Assembly (NCBI GenBank): GCA_963781105.1
Contig: CAWAED010000003.1
Coordinates: 1,010,879 to 1,074,878, forward strand
DNA from: Palsa-295 sp963781105
Lineage (GTDB): Bacteria; Acidobacteriota; Terriglobia; Acidiferrales; UBA7541
Length of the DNA: 64,000 bases
Direction: 5' to 3'
How positions within the stretch are numbered: the first letter of the stretch is position 1; every line of letters starts with the position of its first letter. Under the pieces are notes generated by a model. That model did no database searches and had not been told where the DNA came from. It saw only the letters and a program-made list of their open reading frames with translations. Positions 61,478-64,000 of the stretch are shown here, piece after piece. The position numbers were made by a program, and so were the translations under genes.

Positions 61478-61918
61478 GGCGTGTGCCTCCTGTCTTTCTT
61501 TTCAGGGGCCGAAGCGAGGCGATGGTATCACCGAAGCGGAAGAGACCATAGAAAGTCGGCTAGCCGATTCGGGTTTGATAGTTATACGACAAGTTCTGTC
61601 ACGCGAGTTCTGTGAGGCGATGCGCATCGGAGGAATTTCGAAGCCCGTTCTTTAGGCACATCGCGGCAAAGCTGCAACGTCAGTTCCGGCTGCGTAGTTT
61701 GCGAAAGAGACCCAAATTTCCTCCCGCTGCTCAAAGACGCGGTTGCGAATGGCGGTGTTCCCATCGGGTGGCAACGTCTAAAGACTAGGACGACGGCTGG
61801 CGACGTAGTGGAGCTAGGCCCTCTGAAGACCATCAAACGGAACCTTGGGGGTACAAATCCTGAAGCGTTTCTACACCCCCGACGCATTTCATTCTTGACT
61901 TATACACAACAGGTGTGA
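61478..61918 (+). pseudogene. Possible gene remnants in a gap without intact genes
   Basis: Two stop-free, protein-like stretches in different frames lack usable starts. In 61526-61655 is TIESRLADSGLIVIRQVLSR followed by EFCEAMR, reminiscent of the N-terminal part of phytanoyl-CoA-dioxygenase-like proteins. From 61616 to the TGA at 61916 there are 100 codons without a stop, including VCERDPNFLPLLKDAV and VVELGPLKTIKRNLGGTNP, with no early start codon. These may be pieces of one or two decayed genes. Identification is weak. Confidence 0.25.
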
Positions 61919-61929
61919 TAGTTGTTCCC

Positions 61930-62052
61930 ATGGACAAGATTCGGGTGAATATCATGCTCGGAAAGAAGCAAGTGGCTGAACTGAAAAAGCGAGCGATGGC
62001 AGACGACGTTAGCGTCTCCCGAATCATCCGAAAGTTGGTCGAGGAGTTCTGA
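61930..62052 (+). CDS. Ribbon-helix-helix mini-protein (40 residues)
   Basis: A 40-residue protein with the complete Arc/CopG pattern: a short strand (KIRVNIMLG), helix A (KKQVAELKKRAMADD) and helix B (VSVSRIIRKLVEEF), the usual V-S-x-S-x-I-I turn between the helices. It would dimerise and bind DNA. TTGACT at 61895-61900 with a GATAGT-like -10 about 16 bases on may be its promoter. A weak ribosome site lowers certainty. The next gene follows after 20 bases, so a small regulator/effector pair is possible. Confidence 0.6.
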   Translation: MDKIRVNIMLGKKQVAELKKRAMADDVSVSRIIRKLVEEF

Positions 62053-62072
62053 AGAACTAAAGCGGGACGATA

Positions 62073-62393
62073 GTGCAAGCCATACATCCAATCCGACACA
62101 CTGCCAACGGCACGGCGCTGTGCCGCTGGTGCTCGCAGCCAACAGCCCATTACACGCTGTTTGTGTGCAACCAGCGCATCTGGCACCGCATGTGTTTGGC
62201 CGAAGAACGCGAAGCATACAACCGAAAATTTTTGACCGACTGTGGGGTCAAGGTTGACCCGCTGCCATCGCGCGGCACGGTTGAAGTTGAGATTGTGATG
62301 CAGGGTGCAACGGTGCGCAAAGCACGCGAATTGCACGCCATGCGCAATCGCAAGCGGCTGATGGGCGAAAGGCGGGGCCAGTGGATGTGGTGA
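62073..62393 (+). CDS. Hypothetical phage-type protein
   Basis: A 106-residue basic protein starting at GTG 62073 with GGGA six bases upstream. Cysteine-containing segments CRWC (near residue 17) and CNQRIWHRMC (near 32) suggest a zinc site; TVEVEIVMQGATVRKARELH is a strand-helix pair. Not recognised. It follows the ribbon-helix-helix gene by 20 bases and is followed by a broken small gene. Confidence 0.45.
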   Translation: MQAIHPIRHTANGTALCRWCSQPTAHYTLFVCNQRIWHRMCLAEEREAYNRKFLTDCGVKVDPLPSRGTVEVEIVMQGATVRKARELHAMRNRKRLMGERRGQWMW

Positions 62394-62429
62394 GTTCTAT
62401 CTTCGGAGAAATTTTGTGAGCGACGACAT

Positions 62430-62668
62430 GTGCTGGCGTGGATGAAAAAGGAAGGTGTACCTCTCACCCGCGACAATTACATCTATAACTGGCGTACATG
62501 GGCGCGCCGCCCGACGAAATTGGCGGCGAGATTGAGGCGAGCATTCCGTGGGAAATCAAGCATGCTGAGGATATTGCGCTGATGGCACAGATGGGCGTGC
62601 GGTGGGACGCCGGAAGGATGAGGATTAAGTTTCAACTCGCAAGGCTAGTTTTTGAAGACGTTTGGTAG
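62430..62668 (+). pseudogene. Small phage-type gene with a frameshift
   Basis: From GTG 62430 the frame reads MLAWMKKEGVPLTRDNYIY, then drifts into basic low-quality sequence; a second frame from about 62490 reads AYMGAPPDEIGGEIEASI and continues for 50 residues to TAG 62666. Joined, they give a typical small phage protein (WMKKxGxPLTRxNYIxLAYMGxPP...). The join needs removal of two bases (AA) near 62485. The tail overlaps the end of the GIY-YIG gene on the other strand by 44 bases. Confidence 0.4.
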
Positions 62669-63383
62669 CTTCGCGTGTTTTCGCTGCGGCGCTTAGTTTT
62701 CCGCAGTGCTCAGGTGAAAACACTCGACCCTTGCCTGCTGCGCTCAGACTTGCACAGTGCGCTGGTGACCGCACAAGCCCTTTGTGTGCCGTACTCATTC
62801 TGGCTTTAGTGTCGTCGGTGTGTGTGCAGCCACGCGCGTTTGTATTCCCCATCTGTGCCGCTGACATTTTGGCACGTGCGTCTTCGGTAGGTTTGCGACC
62901 TTTGTTCGCCGCACTCAGTTTTGCTCGCACATCATCGGTATGAGTATGACCTAGGAAGCTGTTTTTGTGTGTCTTGACATACGCCTTGATAGCGGCACTC
63001 AGTTTGGCTCTAGTTTCGACGGAGCGTCTGGCACCGCGAGCGCTTGTATTGCCTATATGTGCCGTGCTAAGTTTTGCGCGATGTTCAAATGTGAACCCGC
63101 CGTTGAGTCCAGACGTGCCTTCCCCACCGTCCGTTCGATTTCGCAAACAGCCCGTGCCGAATTCAATCCGTCCAAAAAGTTTGATAAAAAATCGCTCACA
63201 TTCAAAAGCGGCTTGTTCGGTTTCGCAGGGAAGTACCCACATGTGTTCTTTGGATACGCGATTCTTCTTACGAGCACGCCCAAGCAATCCCTTCCCCACA
63301 TACCACGGCGCGCCCGTTGGAAACTTTCCGTCTCTGGTGCGGAACTGAATGTACACGTGAAACTGGTTAATCGAACTCTTCAT
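62625..63383 (-). CDS. GIY-YIG-like homing endonuclease with NUMOD3 repeats
   Basis: A 252-residue protein. Residues about 8-80 resemble a GIY-YIG catalytic domain: FHVYIQFRTRDG, WYVGKGLLGRARKKNR, then a glutamate region (CETEQAAFECERFFIKLFG) and NRTDGGEGTSG. Residues about 95-240 hold at least six NUMOD3 DNA-binding repeats with the core RAKLSAAHxGN/KG (HRAKLSTAHIGNTSARG, RAKLSAANKGRKPTEDARAK, KARMSTAHKG). This is the modular build of phage and intron homing endonucleases. The frame is open further upstream, but ATG 63383 with AAGGA upstream starts the conserved part. Confidence 0.8.
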   Translation of the reverse strand: MKSSINQFHVYIQFRTRDGKFPTGAPWYVGKGLLGRARKKNRVSKEHMWVLPCETEQAAFECERFFIKLFGRIEFGTGCLRNRTDGGEGTSGLNGGFTFEHRAKLSTAHIGNTSARGARRSVETRAKLSAAIKAYVKTHKNSFLGHTHTDDVRAKLSAANKGRKPTEDARAKMSAAQMGNTNARGCTHTDDTKARMSTAHKGLVRSPAHCASLSAAGKGRVFSPEHCGKLSAAAKTREATKRLQKLALRVET

Positions 63384-63610
63384 GCTCTGCTTTTCCTTAA
63401 CTTCGCAAGTCGAATCGAAATGATGTAATGTACGGTGCCCGGTCCCGTGGATGTTTCGATGGTGCCAATTGAGTGGCGGGAAATCGAGTAACCGAGGCGC
63501 GAAAACCACTTGTCCGGTTTGGGCGTTTACCGGAGTTGAAGTCGGATAATGTGAGAAGCGAACGGATGCAGCGTTGAGCTTGAAATTAACGCGAAGGTAA
63601 CGATACGCGG

Positions 63611-63880
63611 TCACATCCGAGCGATTCCCAGCCCAATCAACGCGAATGCCAACACCCAGTACAATGCGACTGGCGCACCGAACAGAAACCACAGCGCACG
63701 CCTCTTAAACTGCTGAAAGGCGTAAGCAACAATAATAGCCAGGCGATGCACGAAGGAAACACAATTAAGATAAAGTTCGTCTTGAGTCCCAAATTCAAAA
63801 TAAAGGGCCCAACGAGGGCCAGTACAAACTCCGAATGAAATGGCTAGAAGTTTCCAGTATCTTGAGTCCGTTGCGTTCAT
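63611..63880 (-). CDS. Small membrane protein, unknown
   Basis: An 89-residue protein with two hydrophobic segments (residues about 42-56, FVHRLAIIVAYAF, and 64-88, LWFLFGAPVALYWVLAFALIGLG). GGGGGAAT precedes the ATG. Not recognised. Similar two-segment mini-proteins occur in phages and islands; a holin-like or anchoring role cannot be judged from sequence alone. Confidence 0.5.
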   Translation of the reverse strand: MNATDSRYWKLLAISFGVCTGPRWALYFEFGTQDELYLNCVSFVHRLAIIVAYAFQQFKRRALWFLFGAPVALYWVLAFALIGLGIARM

Positions 63881-64000
63881 ATTCCCCCGGTGACTGAGAC
63901 ACCACTTTAGAACGTGTTTGTCGGATTATCAGATTTTTTAGCGGAATTTGCTGCGCAAAAGCCAAGTCGCGTAATAGGAAACTTGAATTCATATGGACAG

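Noticed and set aside
63795..63992. 65-codon minus-strand frame at the right edge
   Set aside because: It overlaps the start of the membrane mini-protein gene, which has a better ribosome site, and its composition is not convincing.
1..64000. CRISPR array or complete insertion sequence
   Set aside because: No regularly spaced direct repeats of the right length, and no transposase frame with flanking inverted repeats, were found.

Overview
The window reads as chromosomal DNA of a Gram-negative, free-living bacterium, most likely an Acidobacteriota. The evidence is a very large TonB-dependent receptor with an N-terminal carboxypeptidase-regulatory-like domain (a family typically expanded in that phylum), an outer-membrane lipoprotein of the LptE type, a SurA-like chaperone, G+C-rich genes tightly packed with 4-base overlaps, and many short palindromic intergenic repeats. 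This assignment is inference; no rRNA is present.

Layout. 1-4300: the start of a dehydrogenase gene and a large receptor, both on the minus strand. 4300-10770: a plus-strand operon for uptake of a polyamine-like solute: a MerR-XRE-cupin regulator behind a clear sigma-70 promoter, a lipoprotein binding protein, ATPase, two permeases, and a Tat-exported FAD amine oxidase. 10830-22120: a tetrapyrrole cluster built as two divergent operons. The minus-strand one runs ccsA/hemX-hemA-hemC-hemD-hemB-hemL (the gene set and order of the Bacillus hemAXCDBL operon, except that the ccsA-like gene comes first) and the plus-strand one hemE-hemN-hemG. Together they cover glutamyl-tRNA to protoporphyrin IX; no ferrochelatase is seen. 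22140-27660: thioesterase, TPR and Lon-domain proteins, a MoxR-like AAA+ ATPase with a von Willebrand partner, and a redoxin. 27660-35560: housekeeping genes (holA, lptE, a degenerate asd paralogue, pssA, psd, a PLP decarboxylase, rimI, tsaB, carD). 35560-54060: more core genes (DinB-like, J-domain plus propeller pair, tsaD, galU, rsmI, dusB, a BlaI-type regulator, a YhaM-like nuclease, a surA-like gene, mfd, a rfaE2-like gene, a membrane hydrolase, a geranylgeranyl-reductase-like flavoprotein, an FlK-like thioesterase), with repeat-rich gaps.

54196-64000 is accessory DNA. The 5' half of a tRNA-Leu(CAA) gene stops just after the anticodon loop, at a perfect 7-3-7 palindrome, and from there gene density falls, A+T rises and the genes become island-like: two DUF3800 proteins, a small XRE repressor, three Cys-pair mini-proteins, a ribbon-helix-helix mini-protein, a GIY-YIG/NUMOD3 homing-type nuclease, and at least two broken genes. 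I read 54196-54245 as one end of an integrated element whose integrase and other end lie beyond the right edge.

Long stretches without an intact gene: 35617-35908 and 36440-36887 hold short palindromes and a REP-like doublet; 54246-54679 holds a hairpin and 10-bp direct repeats; 61478-61929 holds gene remnants only. No CRISPR array, rRNA gene, replication origin or complete insertion sequence was recognised.
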